Notes: generated by a model from the letters alone, not told the origin. A DNA stretch of 64,000 bases from Mucilaginibacter sp. PAMC 26640 (GCA_001596135.1 CP014773.1:372001-436000), one strand, 5' to 3'; numbered from the stretch's first letter, positions 27,950-37,472 are shown. Numbers and translations: made by a program.

Positions 27950-28158
27950 AATTCTCAACTGTTTTAATTTTTAGCAATGATAAACTTTCTACATTTTAAA
28001 TTTATTGGGATATGCCTTTTTTCAAATTAGAGTTGCAAAACAGCAGCAGCCGTTCAAATAAGCATAGACAGGGCCGGTTATGGTAGCGTATCTTATTAGC
28101 ATTAACTAAGATTTCCCTAAATACAACAAATTAGCTTTTACTATGTATAACCCATTTA

Positions 28159-28776
28159 ATGGCAAGCAATTACGATAATTCCGCCTTTTTTTACGATGAA
28201 CTATCGCGCCTGGTTTTTGGTGAAGCCTTAGTAAAAGCGCAAACCTACTTTTTGCCGCACATCCCCCCCAATTGTAGTTTATTGGTCATTGGTGGAGGCA
28301 CCGGCTGGATATTGGAAGAAATTGCAAAAGTGCACTCATCTGGCTTGAAAATTTCCTATGTAGAGATCTCGTCCAAAATGATGGCCCTTTCCCGCCGAAG
28401 AAATGCAGGTGGCAATAAGATATCATTTATCAACCAGGCAGTGGAGGATGTAAAGTTTGACACCCAGTTTGATGTAGTCATTACACCATTTCTGTTCGAC
28501 AATTACCCGGATGATAAACTGGAAGGCTTAATCCTGCATATCCACCGGATGTTGAAACCGGAAGGAATTTGGCTGAACACGGATTTTCAACTGACCGGCA
28601 AATGGTGGCAATTTGCATTAATGAAAACCATGGTTTTATTCTTCAAAATTTTATGTGGTGTAGAATCATGGCGGTTGCCAAATGTGGACACTCACTTTCA
28701 AAAATTAGGTTACCAGCCGACCTCAAATAAGTCCTTTTTTTATGATTTTATAGTGACGAGAGTCTACCGTAAATAG
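28159..28776 (+). CDS. Class I SAM-dependent methyltransferase
   Basis: 205 residues, cytoplasmic. Motif I is LLVIGGGTGWILEEIA (about 36-51), motif II is around ISYVEISSKMMALSRR, and the post-II region DVVITPFLFDNY follows, as in class I Rossmann methyltransferases. The C-terminal part (LNTDFQLTGKWWQ and after) is typical of small-molecule methyltransferases, but the substrate is unknown. Single gene; a long perfect dyad lies 115 bases downstream, before the convergent response regulator gene. Confidence 0.83.
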   Translation: MASNYDNSAFFYDELSRLVFGEALVKAQTYFLPHIPPNCSLLVIGGGTGWILEEIAKVHSSGLKISYVEISSKMMALSRRRNAGGNKISFINQAVEDVKFDTQFDVVITPFLFDNYPDDKLEGLILHIHRMLKPEGIWLNTDFQLTGKWWQFALMKTMVLFFKILCGVESWRLPNVDTHFQKLGYQPTSNKSFFYDFIVTRVYRK

Positions 28777-28891
28777 CTGCCAAAGCATTCAGAATGCTAT
28801 AAATTAAGAAGATCCTTATCGCCTTTTAATCAAATTATGAACAATAAATTTCTGAAGTATTACAATAGAATATAACCTTGAAATAGGATGA

Positions 28892-28930
28892 AATACTTAG
28901 CGATACCAAAGTTTGGTATCGCTAAGTATT
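28892..28930. terminator. 39-base near-perfect palindrome between convergent genes
   Basis: AATACTTAGCGATACCAAA (28892-28910) and its exact reverse complement (28912-28930) flank a single central G. It lies between the methyltransferase gene and the convergent response regulator. A hairpin this long could stop transcription or block read-through from either side, but it lacks a U-tract, so a protein-binding or mobile-repeat origin is also possible. Confidence 0.5.
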
Positions 28931-29042
28931 GTAAAGAACCGACGCAACTTTATTAAACAACCGGTTAAATTTCTTAATAAAATTAAAACTTAGCCACCTG
29001 CAGATACTACTTTTCCTAGATTCAGGATTTAGATCAGCACCG

Positions 29043-29729
29043 CTAATAAACAAACTTGTAGCCTATTCCCCTTACCGTTTGCAGGTACATTGGCGAATCA
29101 GGATTATTCTCTATCTTCTTGCGAAGCCGTACAATGTGCATATCCAGCGTACGGGTATTGACATCGGCATTGTAGCCCCAAACTTCCATCATCAGCTCTT
29201 CTCGATTGATGATTTTGTTTTTGTTCTTCAAAAAATATAGCAGGATTCGGTTTTCCAGGATTGTTAATTCGGTCTTCCGGCCATCGCGGATTAACAGGTG
29301 TGTATTGGGAAGGTGCTCCATATTCCCAAACTTATGCGATTCGGTTTTCTCGTTATTAAGAGAGAATTTGATTTTACTGTCTATCATTGCCACCAGTACA
29401 TCCATGTTAAATGGCTTAGTGATATAATCAGACACACCAAAATTATAAGCGCCTATTTTATCGATATCCTGAGCCTTAGCCGTCATCATGATTACCAGCT
29501 TATCAAAGCCTTTTTCACGCAGGGCGCTGCAAACTTCCGAGCCCTGTTTACCGGGAAGCATCCAATCCAGCAATACAATATCTGGCTGTTCCATAAGAAT
29601 CATAATTTCGGCCTCGATACCGTTGCCGGATTCCAGCACTTTATACCCTTCGCTCTGCAGGCGTTCCGCCACCAGGAAACGCAAGTTCTCATCGTCTTCA
29701 ACCAGTGCTATTTTAATTTCTTTATTCAT
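29043..29729 (-). CDS. OmpR-family response regulator
   Basis: 228 residues. Receiver domain (about 6-118) with the acidic pocket Glu11/Asp12/Asp13, phosphoacceptor Asp55 (VLLDWMLPG) and Lys in DYITKPF. Winged-helix DNA-binding domain (about 130-226; LTILENRILLYFLKN, REELMMEVWGYNADVNTRTLDMHIVRLRKKIE). I used ATG 29729 rather than a TTG two codons upstream. It follows the histidine kinase gene (29809-31449) with an 79-base gap that contains a possible internal promoter box (TAATTTTG, minus strand 29749-29742). Related in layout to the RprX/RprY pair of Bacteroides. Confidence 0.93.
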   Translation of the reverse strand: MNKEIKIALVEDDENLRFLVAERLQSEGYKVLESGNGIEAEIMILMEQPDIVLLDWMLPGKQGSEVCSALREKGFDKLVIMMTAKAQDIDKIGAYNFGVSDYITKPFNMDVLVAMIDSKIKFSLNNEKTESHKFGNMEHLPNTHLLIRDGRKTELTILENRILLYFLKNKNKIINREELMMEVWGYNADVNTRTLDMHIVRLRKKIENNPDSPMYLQTVRGIGYKFVY

Positions 29730-29808
29730 TTTCAATCAAATCAAAATTATAAAACGGGCTACATACCAGCAGGTATTTTACCGGGAGCAATTGTTATCAA
29801 ATACTTTC

Positions 29809-31449
29809 CTAATGTTCCAGCGGCAATGTAACAATAAACGTAGAACCTTCATTAATTTTACTTGTAACAGCAATCGTTCCGTGCATATAGTTAACTAACT
29901 CTTTACAAAAGGCAAGGCCAAGGCCAACACTTCCGTTTTGATTATACTGATTCTCGATCCTGTAAAACTTTTTAAATACATCGCCTTGTTCTGCCTTAGC
30001 CATCCCTATGCCCTTATCAGCAAAGGAAAGTACAATGTTTCGCCTTTCTTGTTTTATGTGAATAAACAGTTCTTTTTTTCCCGGATGCGAATATTTATAT
30101 GCGTTCTCCATCAAATTTTGAAAAACACTGCCCAGCAGAACAGGATCGCTATAAAATATTAGCGAAGGATCTACTATGCTATCAATTTTAAAATCAGGGT
30201 ATTTGATTTTAAAGGTAACTATATAACCTTGCGTAAACTTTGGCAGATCAATCTTCTCCCTTTTAATCGTAATGGATCTGTTCTCCAGTTGTGTAAACGA
30301 TAACAACTTGTTCATCAGCTCGTTCAGCTTATCCGCTTCCTCATCGAGGATCTTTCCGTAATGTTTGCGCTGCCGCTCGCTGAGTTCAGCATCTCCTTTT
30401 AGATTCGAACCCGCGATTTTGATAACACTTACCGGGGTTTTAAACTCATGGGTAAAGTTGTTAATAAAATCGTACTGGAGTTTAAAAACTTTAAGATTAA
30501 CATTCAGGTTGCGATAGATCAGATAACTAATTAGCACAAGGAAAAAATAGATAAGCAGTAACATAGCGCCTATCGGCAAATATCGGCGATCTATCTCCTT
30601 ATCCAAATGCTCGCGCGTAGAACTAAAGTATAACTTAAAGTTGGAGAATGCCCCGGGCAGCGCAGCTTCTGTTATCATCTTTTCTTTAGCCACATCAAGC
30701 GGGTCATAAACAACAGGCTGGATAGTCACCTCCTGGTAAAGCTCTTTGTGCGTATTTTCTACCGTTAAGAAATATGGGTCGAGTGAAAAGGTCATCATAT
30801 TTTGCTTGCCAAAAGCATCCGACCGGCGGTTGCGCAACAAGGCACGGTAAATCTTGATATCTTCTCTCCTGGGGATGTTGAGGTAGCTTATCTTATCGGG
30901 AGTTACGTTGTAAAATGTTTTGAAGATCTCGTCTTGTGTGGGCAGGCGTGTGGTATCTGCTACACTTATAAAATTGCTGAATTTGACCGCCATTTGCTTA
31001 AAATCATCGGTGGCGGCAGCGGTCATATCCTTCATGCCCAAAACCTTTCCATGCTTAGGCTTATAGCGGTAAACTGATCTAACAAATATGCCTTCATTAT
31101 CAATCGTGTCTTTCCCCGGGTTGCCTACCTGGATATCGTAAAACAGCACTTTACGAACAAAGGCATAGGAACTAAAAACGGTTGCAGAATAATTTGCAGC
31201 AGATGCCGAATCGAGAAAACCCTGGTATGAGGTGATCTCTGGGATCTTTATTTGAAAAAAGTCGTAATACGATTTTGTTGTTTGCTCCAACACCTCTATT
31301 TTTTTTGAGGCAAACTCATTCTCTACATATTTGGCAGTAAGCTTATATGATACAAAAATTGCGATCACCAGCGTTACCGTAATCAGCACAAGAAAGGCAG
31401 TTATCAGCGTAAAATTAGTGCGGTATACATTATTCCTCTTGGCCATCAT
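29809..31449 (-). CDS. Membrane sensor histidine kinase
   Basis: 546 residues. A transmembrane helix at about 10-35, a periplasmic sensor region of about 230 residues, and a second helix at about 265-290. The HisKA domain has His334 (NNFTHEFKTPVSVIK), and the ATPase domain has N box FQNLMENAYKYSHPG, then FADKGIGMAK and GLGLAFCKELV. The start is ambiguous: GTG at 31452 or ATG at 31449 or 31446; I used the first ATG. The start codon falls 6 bases after the stop of the S9-like gene, so the two are translated from one message. The cognate regulator is the next gene. Confidence 0.92.
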   Translation of the reverse strand: MMAKRNNVYRTNFTLITAFLVLITVTLVIAIFVSYKLTAKYVENEFASKKIEVLEQTTKSYYDFFQIKIPEITSYQGFLDSASAANYSATVFSSYAFVRKVLFYDIQVGNPGKDTIDNEGIFVRSVYRYKPKHGKVLGMKDMTAAATDDFKQMAVKFSNFISVADTTRLPTQDEIFKTFYNVTPDKISYLNIPRREDIKIYRALLRNRRSDAFGKQNMMTFSLDPYFLTVENTHKELYQEVTIQPVVYDPLDVAKEKMITEAALPGAFSNFKLYFSSTREHLDKEIDRRYLPIGAMLLLIYFFLVLISYLIYRNLNVNLKVFKLQYDFINNFTHEFKTPVSVIKIAGSNLKGDAELSERQRKHYGKILDEEADKLNELMNKLLSFTQLENRSITIKREKIDLPKFTQGYIVTFKIKYPDFKIDSIVDPSLIFYSDPVLLGSVFQNLMENAYKYSHPGKKELFIHIKQERRNIVLSFADKGIGMAKAEQGDVFKKFYRIENQYNQNGSVGLGLAFCKELVNYMHGTIAVTSKINEGSTFIVTLPLEH

Positions 31450-31455
31450 CACAGG

Positions 31456-33345
31456 TTACCGTTTAACCTGCATATTGCTGTCCAGGAATTTTTCTATCTC
31501 GGCATACATTTGCAACCGGTTGTGGTCGCTGCGGAAAAAAGCACGCTCATTTTCTTTAAGGCGATAAATAACCGGCACATTACGTTTCTGTAATTCGCGC
31601 ACAAACTGATTCAATTCGCTGATATTGGCGCGTGGATCCTTGGCTCCCTGGAAAATCAATAAAGGGCTTTTGATTTTGTCGGTATGAAAAACCGGCGATA
31701 TGGCTCTAAGTTGTTCAGCATCTTTTTCAGGGTCTCCTATCATTTCATAGGTCATCTTTAAAAAGGGCTTAAAAAAGGGCGGGGCATCTTTCAAATAGGT
31801 AAAAAAGTTAATCACTCCATACTTTACTACAGCACAATTATATATATCTGGGTGAAAAGAAACGCCATACAAGGCAGAGAAGCCACCGAAACCACCACCG
31901 AAAATGGCGATTTTCTTTGGATTGGCAATTTTATTAGCAATCAGCCAATTCACGCCATCTGTAACATCATTTTGGATTTTGCCTCCTACCTGTTTAAATC
32001 CTTTTTGCCTAAATGCCTTACCGTATCCTGCCGAACCACGATAATTTACCTGGAATACCGCGTAACCACGGTTAGCCAGAAATTGAACCTCTGCATCATA
32101 CCCCCAGGAATCACGACCCCAAATATTATCATGCGGCATTACTACTACCGGCAGGTTCTTTTTCTCTTTACCAAGTGGAACGGTTAAATAACCGTTGATA
32201 GTCAAACCGTCCGAAGCTTTGAAGCTTACTGGTTGCATTTGGCAAAGATCCCCGAGGAGTACTGTTGCATTAATATCACCCAATTTAGTCAGCTTGTCGC
32301 CGGCTGTTTCGTATAGGTAATAGCTCCCTGGGCTTTGATCTGCATAGGTATTGATGATGAATTTGCTCTCTGTACTATCGCGGTCAACAATATATAATTC
32401 TTCACCTTTAAGCTTATCGCCAAGTTTTTTATACAATATTTCTACATCGGCATTTAAAAAATGCTTCTGCGGTTTAGCCTCATCCCATGACGCCAATTCT
32501 AAAACGTGTTTAGTTTTAGAATATACCACATCCATAATATCCGCATTGGGGCTGGCATATATTATTTTAACTTCTTTACCTGTAAGGGCGTCAATTTCTA
32601 CTACAGCTGTTTTATCCCTGTCTACGTTTGATAATGCATAAAAATCACTCCCTGTGCCGGTGAACGCTATAGGTTCTACCCTATCATTAAAATTGTTTGT
32701 GATAATAGGTTTAAATGGCACATTATCATCGGCCCGGTATAAAATTGTTTCATCAACACCATCCGACGATTTTGCCAAGCGGATCTTACCATCTGCATCC
32801 GGGTACCACTTGGTAATATTTCCCGGGTTTTGAATATATAGTTTCAGATCACCGGTTTTAACATTAAGCCGGTATACATCAAAATTGGCTGCATCGCGCT
32901 GGTTCAGGATAACCGTGATCACATCCGGCTGCTCGCGGTTACGGTTAAGGATCCGGATGCGTACTTTATCTAAATTTAGCAGTTTTTTGATTTTCAACGA
33001 AGAAACATCAAGTGTGTAAACTCTGAATTCGTCACTGGCTATAATATCCTGGGTAAATACGATCTGGTTATTAAAAGTCCATGAATAGTCACGTACGGAG
33101 TAATCAGTGTAGGATGTTGCCATCTGCTCTGCACCGGTAGCAAGCGTTTTAATGTAGATATTTTGCTTATCTTTATATGGCTTGAGATACGACACGAATT
33201 TACCGTCGGGCGAGATTTTGAAGAAACTCTTCTCCGGCGTTTTAAAAAAATCGCTTACAGGAATCTGCCTAACCTGATTACGCTGGCAGCCGCACAGTAA
33301 AAAAATATAAGCGATAAATAAAAATGACCTTACAGTAACGGGCAT
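31456..33345 (-). CDS. S9-family (prolyl oligopeptidase-like) lipoprotein with a degenerate catalytic triad
   Basis: 629 residues. Lipoprotein signal with lipobox LCGC, so it is probably exported and lipid-anchored. A beta-propeller-like N-terminal region (about 35-370) precedes an alpha/beta-hydrolase domain (about 380-629). In active S9 enzymes the nucleophile sits in GxSxGG; here the motif is GGGFGG, with Gly485 in the Ser position (codon 31893-31891). The catalytic Asp is kept (Asp570, GAKDPR). The catalytic His position, usually EGHGF, reads ERAFF, with Ala602. Two of three triad residues are lost while the frame is intact. Being first in the kinase operon, it may serve as a sensor accessory; that is inference. 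Confidence 0.85.
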   Translation of the reverse strand: MPVTVRSFLFIAYIFLLCGCQRNQVRQIPVSDFFKTPEKSFFKISPDGKFVSYLKPYKDKQNIYIKTLATGAEQMATSYTDYSVRDYSWTFNNQIVFTQDIIASDEFRVYTLDVSSLKIKKLLNLDKVRIRILNRNREQPDVITVILNQRDAANFDVYRLNVKTGDLKLYIQNPGNITKWYPDADGKIRLAKSSDGVDETILYRADDNVPFKPIITNNFNDRVEPIAFTGTGSDFYALSNVDRDKTAVVEIDALTGKEVKIIYASPNADIMDVVYSKTKHVLELASWDEAKPQKHFLNADVEILYKKLGDKLKGEELYIVDRDSTESKFIINTYADQSPGSYYLYETAGDKLTKLGDINATVLLGDLCQMQPVSFKASDGLTINGYLTVPLGKEKKNLPVVVMPHDNIWGRDSWGYDAEVQFLANRGYAVFQVNYRGSAGYGKAFRQKGFKQVGGKIQNDVTDGVNWLIANKIANPKKIAIFGGGFGGFSALYGVSFHPDIYNCAVVKYGVINFFTYLKDAPPFFKPFLKMTYEMIGDPEKDAEQLRAISPVFHTDKIKSPLLIFQGAKDPRANISELNQFVRELQKRNVPVIYRLKENERAFFRSDHNRLQMYAEIEKFLDSNMQVKR

Positions 33346-33473
33346 GAATCAGGCTTAATTAATAATTATGGTCAAATTACTTATTATAAATAATGGAACA
33401 GCAAGTGTCACTACAATTTTACCCTGCAACAACGTTATATACATCAATTAAAGGCCGATAAATATATAAAAGA

Positions 33474-35279
33474 ATGAAGCATTTTTTAGTTGCAATTGCT
33501 CTGTTTTTTGCTGTTAGCCCCAAACTCTTTGCACAAAACAACGAGTTGATCTTGGCAAAACAATACGCACAGAATGGTGAACAGCAAAAAGCTCTCGATA
33601 TTTACCAAAAACTATATAAACAGGATAACGAAGTTTACTTTCAGCAATACATAAACGCACTGCTAAGTAGCAAAAAATTTGACGATGCTGAAAGCATAAG
33701 CAAAAAAATGATCCGTAAACATCCGGGTAATTATGAATACGTTATAACCCTTGGATCTGTTTATTCGCAGCAGGGTAATGCGGACAAAGCCGAAGATATT
33801 TACAACGGACTGATAAAAATCCTGCCAGCCGACCAAAATGAAATTGCTATTATAGCATCACAATTCTACCAAAATGCCAATGCTGATTATGCGGTAAGGA
33901 TATTTTTGCAGGGGCGCAAAATATTGCATAATGACGCGTTATTTTCGTTTGATTTGATTAACCTGTACCGCTATAAACGCGATAAAAACGGGCTAACTGA
34001 CGAATACCTTAATTTTCTACCGTCTAACCCTACGTTTATCAGCCAGGCAGAAAGTATGCTCGCCAATGTTTATGAAGGTAATGCTGATTACGATATTTTG
34101 AAATTTGCACTTTTGAAAAGGATCCAGAAAGACCCGCAGCAAGTAGTGTATGTAAATCTGCTTACCTGGCAATATCTGCAACAAAAGGATTTCGACCAGG
34201 CTTTGAACCAAGCCATTGCACTAAGTCGACGCCAAAACGACGATGGAAGTAATATCTACGAGCTATGCGCTACATTAATCGGCAATTTGGCTTATGACGC
34301 CGCGATCCGTGGCTACGAATACCTTTTAAGCAAAGGGAAAGACAACCCAAATTATATCTCGGCGAAAATAGAACTGATCAATACTAAAAATGTAAAGATT
34401 ACGGCCGGCAAATACACCGCAGCCGATTTGCTGAGCCTGGAACAGGATTATTTAAGCCTGCTTACCGAATTTGGCCGCAACCGAAGTACTGTTTTTGCGA
34501 TGCAAAAGCTCGCAGGCCTGCAGGCATTTAAGTTGCACAAATTAAAAGATGCGCAGGCTTTATTGGAAAGTGCCATTACTATTAAAGACGTTCGTGCCAG
34601 CCTCTTCGCCGCCTGCAAGCTAGACCTTGGGGATATTTACCTGCTAAATAACCAACCCTGGGATGCCACCCTTTTGTACAGCCAGGTGGAAAAAGACAAT
34701 CCAAATACTGCCATCGGCCAGGATGCTTTGCTGCGAAACGCAAAACTGGCATATTACACCGGTGATTTTAACTGGAGCCGCAGGCAACTTGATATCTTAA
34801 AAGCAGCCACAACTCAACTAATAGCCAACGACGCGCTGAATCTGTCGTTATTGATATCTGACAACCTGGCTATTGATAGCAGCGGTACGGCTTTAAAAAG
34901 GTACGCGCGTGCAGATCTGCTGATATTTGCCGAACAAACCGGCAAGGCGATATTAACATTGGATAGCCTGACTAAAACTTATCCCGGTACCCTTGCTGCT
35001 GATGTTTTAATGGCTAAAACAAAAATTCTGCTCCAGCAAAAATCCTACGAGGGCGCTGTGGCGCTGTTAAAGCAAATTGTGGAAAAGCACCCGGATGATC
35101 TTTGGGCCGATGATGCCGTATTTATGCTGGGCGATTTGTATCAAAACCAACTCAATAATGCTATCCTCGCTCAAACCTATTATCAAAAGATCATCACCGA
35201 TTATCCCGGCAGTTTATGGTTAAATGATGCCCGTAAACGTTTTAGGCTGTTAAGGGGAGATAAGAACGAGCCGTCTTAA
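33474..35279 (+). CDS. Exported TPR protein
   Basis: 601 residues. Signal peptide 1-20 (ending KLFAQ). The rest is a series of tetratricopeptide-like helical pairs, for example around residues 25-140 (AKQYAQNGEQQKALDIYQKLY, NADKAEDIYNGLIKILP) and 510-590. It is likely a periplasmic or outer-membrane scaffold for protein contacts. No catalytic domain was seen. Divergent from the S9-kinase-regulator operon across 128 bases, so the two may share a control region. The partner is unknown. Confidence 0.8.
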   Translation: MKHFLVAIALFFAVSPKLFAQNNELILAKQYAQNGEQQKALDIYQKLYKQDNEVYFQQYINALLSSKKFDDAESISKKMIRKHPGNYEYVITLGSVYSQQGNADKAEDIYNGLIKILPADQNEIAIIASQFYQNANADYAVRIFLQGRKILHNDALFSFDLINLYRYKRDKNGLTDEYLNFLPSNPTFISQAESMLANVYEGNADYDILKFALLKRIQKDPQQVVYVNLLTWQYLQQKDFDQALNQAIALSRRQNDDGSNIYELCATLIGNLAYDAAIRGYEYLLSKGKDNPNYISAKIELINTKNVKITAGKYTAADLLSLEQDYLSLLTEFGRNRSTVFAMQKLAGLQAFKLHKLKDAQALLESAITIKDVRASLFAACKLDLGDIYLLNNQPWDATLLYSQVEKDNPNTAIGQDALLRNAKLAYYTGDFNWSRRQLDILKAATTQLIANDALNLSLLISDNLAIDSSGTALKRYARADLLIFAEQTGKAILTLDSLTKTYPGTLAADVLMAKTKILLQQKSYEGAVALLKQIVEKHPDDLWADDAVFMLGDLYQNQLNNAILAQTYYQKIITDYPGSLWLNDARKRFRLLRGDKNEPS

Positions 35280-35515
35280 ATGATGTCTGCAGCAGAAAAA
35301 TGTGATAATCTAACTTGTCACAATTCTATTATCCCCTATCGAAGACAGACGAAAAGTGATTATCTAAATTTCTGAAGAGAATCAACATAAAAATCATTTG
35401 CCCGCCAGGTAATTACCCTCTAATGCGCTCATTCAGCTTCTTTTAGTTTAAACACGAGCGAAGGCGCTTACTCCCGTGAAATCTTAAAAACTCATTAATC
35501 GGTGAAATCATTTAT
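35280..35515. other. Gene-free interval before the DUF4286 gene
   Basis: About 236 bases with no frame or strong hairpin that I can support. Confidence 0.35.
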
Positions 35516-35523
35516 TACTTTTG
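35516..35523 (+). promoter_or_regulatory. TAnnTTTG box just upstream of the DUF4286 gene
   Basis: TACTTTTG lies 4 bases before the ATG at 35528. As at hemW, this places the expected transcription start at or next to the start codon, so a leaderless mRNA is likely. Confidence 0.45.
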
Positions 35524-35527
35524 CATC

Positions 35528-35830
35528 ATGATTATTTATAACGAGACTTTTATCCTGGAAGATACCGTAGAACAGGAATGGCTTGCATGGATAAAAGAAG
35601 TGCAGGTGCCAGCAATTATGGCAACCGGTTGCTTTGCATCCCACCAGATTTTAACCATTATGGATTCGCCCAATGATGGAGTAACCTATTGCGTACAATA
35701 CATGGCAGATACACTGGAAAAATTCCAGGAGTATTACCGCGAGCACCTTTTCAAGTTTCAGGATGCTCATCAGCAACGTTTTGCAGAAAGATTTGTTCTG
35801 TTTAACACTGTAATGAAAACTGTAGACTAA
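35528..35830 (+). CDS. DUF4286-family small protein
   Basis: 100 residues, soluble. It begins MIIYNETFILEDTVEQEWLAWIKE-like and ends FAERFVLFNTVMKTV, fitting DUF4286, a small alpha/beta family with a ferredoxin-like appearance and no known function. The RfbC-like gene follows 8 bases later, indicating a two-gene operon. No catalytic motif is obvious. Confidence 0.8.
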   Translation: MIIYNETFILEDTVEQEWLAWIKEVQVPAIMATGCFASHQILTIMDSPNDGVTYCVQYMADTLEKFQEYYREHLFKFQDAHQQRFAERFVLFNTVMKTVD

Positions 35831-35838
35831 TCAAAAAT

Positions 35839-36399
35839 ATGACCGTTACTCAAACCATTATTCCAGGCGTTTTAATACTGGAACCAAAAATATTTAAAGA
35901 CGACCGAGGCTACTTTTACGAAAGCTACAGTAAAAGAACACTGGCAGCAATTGGTATTGATGCCGATTTTGTGCAAGACAATCAATCCTTTTCGCAGAAA
36001 GGAACGGTACGGGGACTTCATGCCCAGGCCGATCCGTTTGCGCAGGGTAAGTTAGTACGTGTGCTGCAAGGCAGCGTAATGGATATTGCTGTTGATGCAC
36101 GCGTGGGATCACCAACATATGGCCGGCATGTGGCGGTTGAACTTACTGCTGCCAATCATTTACAATTATGGGTCCCGCCCGGCTGCCTGCACGGGTTCGT
36201 TACTTTAGAGGATGACACGATCTTCACTTACAAGGTAACTAACTATTATGATAAGGATTCTGAAACCGGCGTAATCTGGAATGATCCGGAACTAGCTATT
36301 GGCTGGGGCATTGATGAACGGGAGGCTGTGCTTTCTGCAAAAGACTTGGTGCTACCCGACTTTAACAGCTTCAAAAGCCCCTTCACCTACAAGGGTTAA
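35839..36399 (+). CDS. rfbC: dTDP-4-dehydrorhamnose 3,5-epimerase (RmlC/RfbC)
   Basis: 186 residues, cytoplasmic, cupin fold. Converts dTDP-4-keto-6-deoxyglucose to dTDP-4-keto-L-rhamnose. Motifs: an N-terminal PGVLILEPKIFKDDRGYFYESY, the active-site His in GTVRGLHAQ, then GKLVRVLQGSVMDIAVD and the PPGCLHGFVTLEDD block. Length matches the family. The other rhamnose genes (rfbA, rfbB, rfbD) are not in this window, so it is either an orphan of the pathway or acts on a related sugar nucleotide. Confidence 0.93.
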   Translation: MTVTQTIIPGVLILEPKIFKDDRGYFYESYSKRTLAAIGIDADFVQDNQSFSQKGTVRGLHAQADPFAQGKLVRVLQGSVMDIAVDARVGSPTYGRHVAVELTAANHLQLWVPPGCLHGFVTLEDDTIFTYKVTNYYDKDSETGVIWNDPELAIGWGIDEREAVLSAKDLVLPDFNSFKSPFTYKG

Positions 36400-36409
36400 T
36401 AATTATACC

Positions 36410-36442
36410 AAATATACAGGCTTTTCATGAGTCTGTATATTT
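36410..36442 (+). terminator. Terminator after rfbC
   Basis: AAATATACAG (36410-36419) pairs with CTGTATATTT (36433-36442), followed by a T-rich tract. It lies 11 bases after the rfbC stop. Confidence 0.7.
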
Positions 36443-36501
36443 CCTCCCTTTTAACCCCTTGCCTAGCGGTTAAACAAAATGGTTGTGAGAAATTGATAAT
36501 T

Positions 36502-36548
36502 AGTTACTATTTATCAACAAATTAATTATTTGTTAATAAATAGTAACT
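36502..36548. repeat. 47-base imperfect palindrome upstream of the M57 protease gene
   Basis: Arms of 21 bases with a single mismatch: AGTTACTATTTAT + C + AACAAAT on the left and ATTTGTT + A + ATAAATAGTAACT on the right, with a 5-base centre TAATT. It lies 90 bases before the protease ATG and after the rfbC terminator. It could be an operator, a leader structure or a small mobile repeat. Confidence 0.55.
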
Positions 36549-36638
36549 TTATTTTTCGACCTTACGTATTCATAGTTAAGACTGGCCAGTCGACTACGAA
36601 AAAATAATTCACTCACTTAATCCATTAAAACACACTAC

Positions 36639-37472
36639 ATGAAAACAAATTCTTTATTCAGGACCGGTTTATCCGTAGCAGTATTATCAACATTACTGTT
36701 AGCCTGCCAAAAAAACTCCAGCACATCTGAAACTGCTCCCGCAGCAAAAAGCGAAGTATCCGCCCAAACACTTCAAAGCATTTCAACAATGGGCTTCAGC
36801 ACCGAAGATGTACATAAAGTAAGCGGTGGTTACCTGGTAGAAGGCGACATTTTACTAACGGATGAAAACCTATCGGAAACGACTATCAGCCCTGTTTTAC
36901 GTATTGCAGAATCTGAGCAGTACCGAACCACCAACCTGGTAAAAAACTTACCAAGAACGGTAACGGTATCCATCTCAAACTTACCTACTGTATATGCTAC
37001 AGCTACTCAAAATACAATTGCCAGGTACAATGCGCTCAACTTAACCCTTAAATTCCAATACGTGAGCAGTGGCGGTCAAATTCAGATCATTGGGTTTAAT
37101 GAAGCAGCAAGCGGTGGATACATCACATTGGGTTCATCAGGTTTCCCTACAAAACAAGGCAATCCATACAGCCAGATCAAGATGAATACCAATGCGCAAG
37201 CCTATGGTTCAAACCCGGATGTAAACTACTTAACTTCAGTTTTACAGCACGAAATGGGCCATTGCATAGGTTTCCGCCATACCGATTACTTTAATCGAGC
37301 TTATAGCTGCGGCGGCACGGCAACTAACGAGGGCGCTTCAAATGTTGGTGCTATCCAGATTCCGGGTACACCATCTGCAGCTGATGCAAATTCATGGATG
37401 CTAGCCTGCTCAAACGGCGGCGACCGCACCTTTAATACTAATGATAAAATAGCTTTAAATTACCTTTACTAA
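36639..37472 (+). CDS. M57-family secreted zinc metalloprotease (lipoprotein)
   Basis: 277 residues. Lipoprotein signal with lipobox LLAC (Cys23), so it is probably exported and lipid-anchored. The catalytic site is the extended zinc motif HEMGHCIGFRH (His204, Glu205, His208, His214) in a Gly/Asn-rich domain, typical of the protease B / M57 group of Bacteroidota. Two later Cys residues (CGG, ACSNGG) could form a disulfide with others. No T9SS C-terminal domain was seen; it ends right after the protease domain. Followed by a small hairpin and a subtilase gene. Confidence 0.85.
   Translation: MKTNSLFRTGLSVAVLSTLLLACQKNSSTSETAPAAKSEVSAQTLQSISTMGFSTEDVHKVSGGYLVEGDILLTDENLSETTISPVLRIAESEQYRTTNLVKNLPRTVTVSISNLPTVYATATQNTIARYNALNLTLKFQYVSSGGQIQIIGFNEAASGGYITLGSSGFPTKQGNPYSQIKMNTNAQAYGSNPDVNYLTSVLQHEMGHCIGFRHTDYFNRAYSCGGTATNEGASNVGAIQIPGTPSAADANSWMLACSNGGDRTFNTNDKIALNYLY

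Noticed and set aside
29043..29729. PorX, the T9SS regulator
   Set aside because: PorX has a PglZ-type effector domain; this protein has an OmpR-type winged helix.
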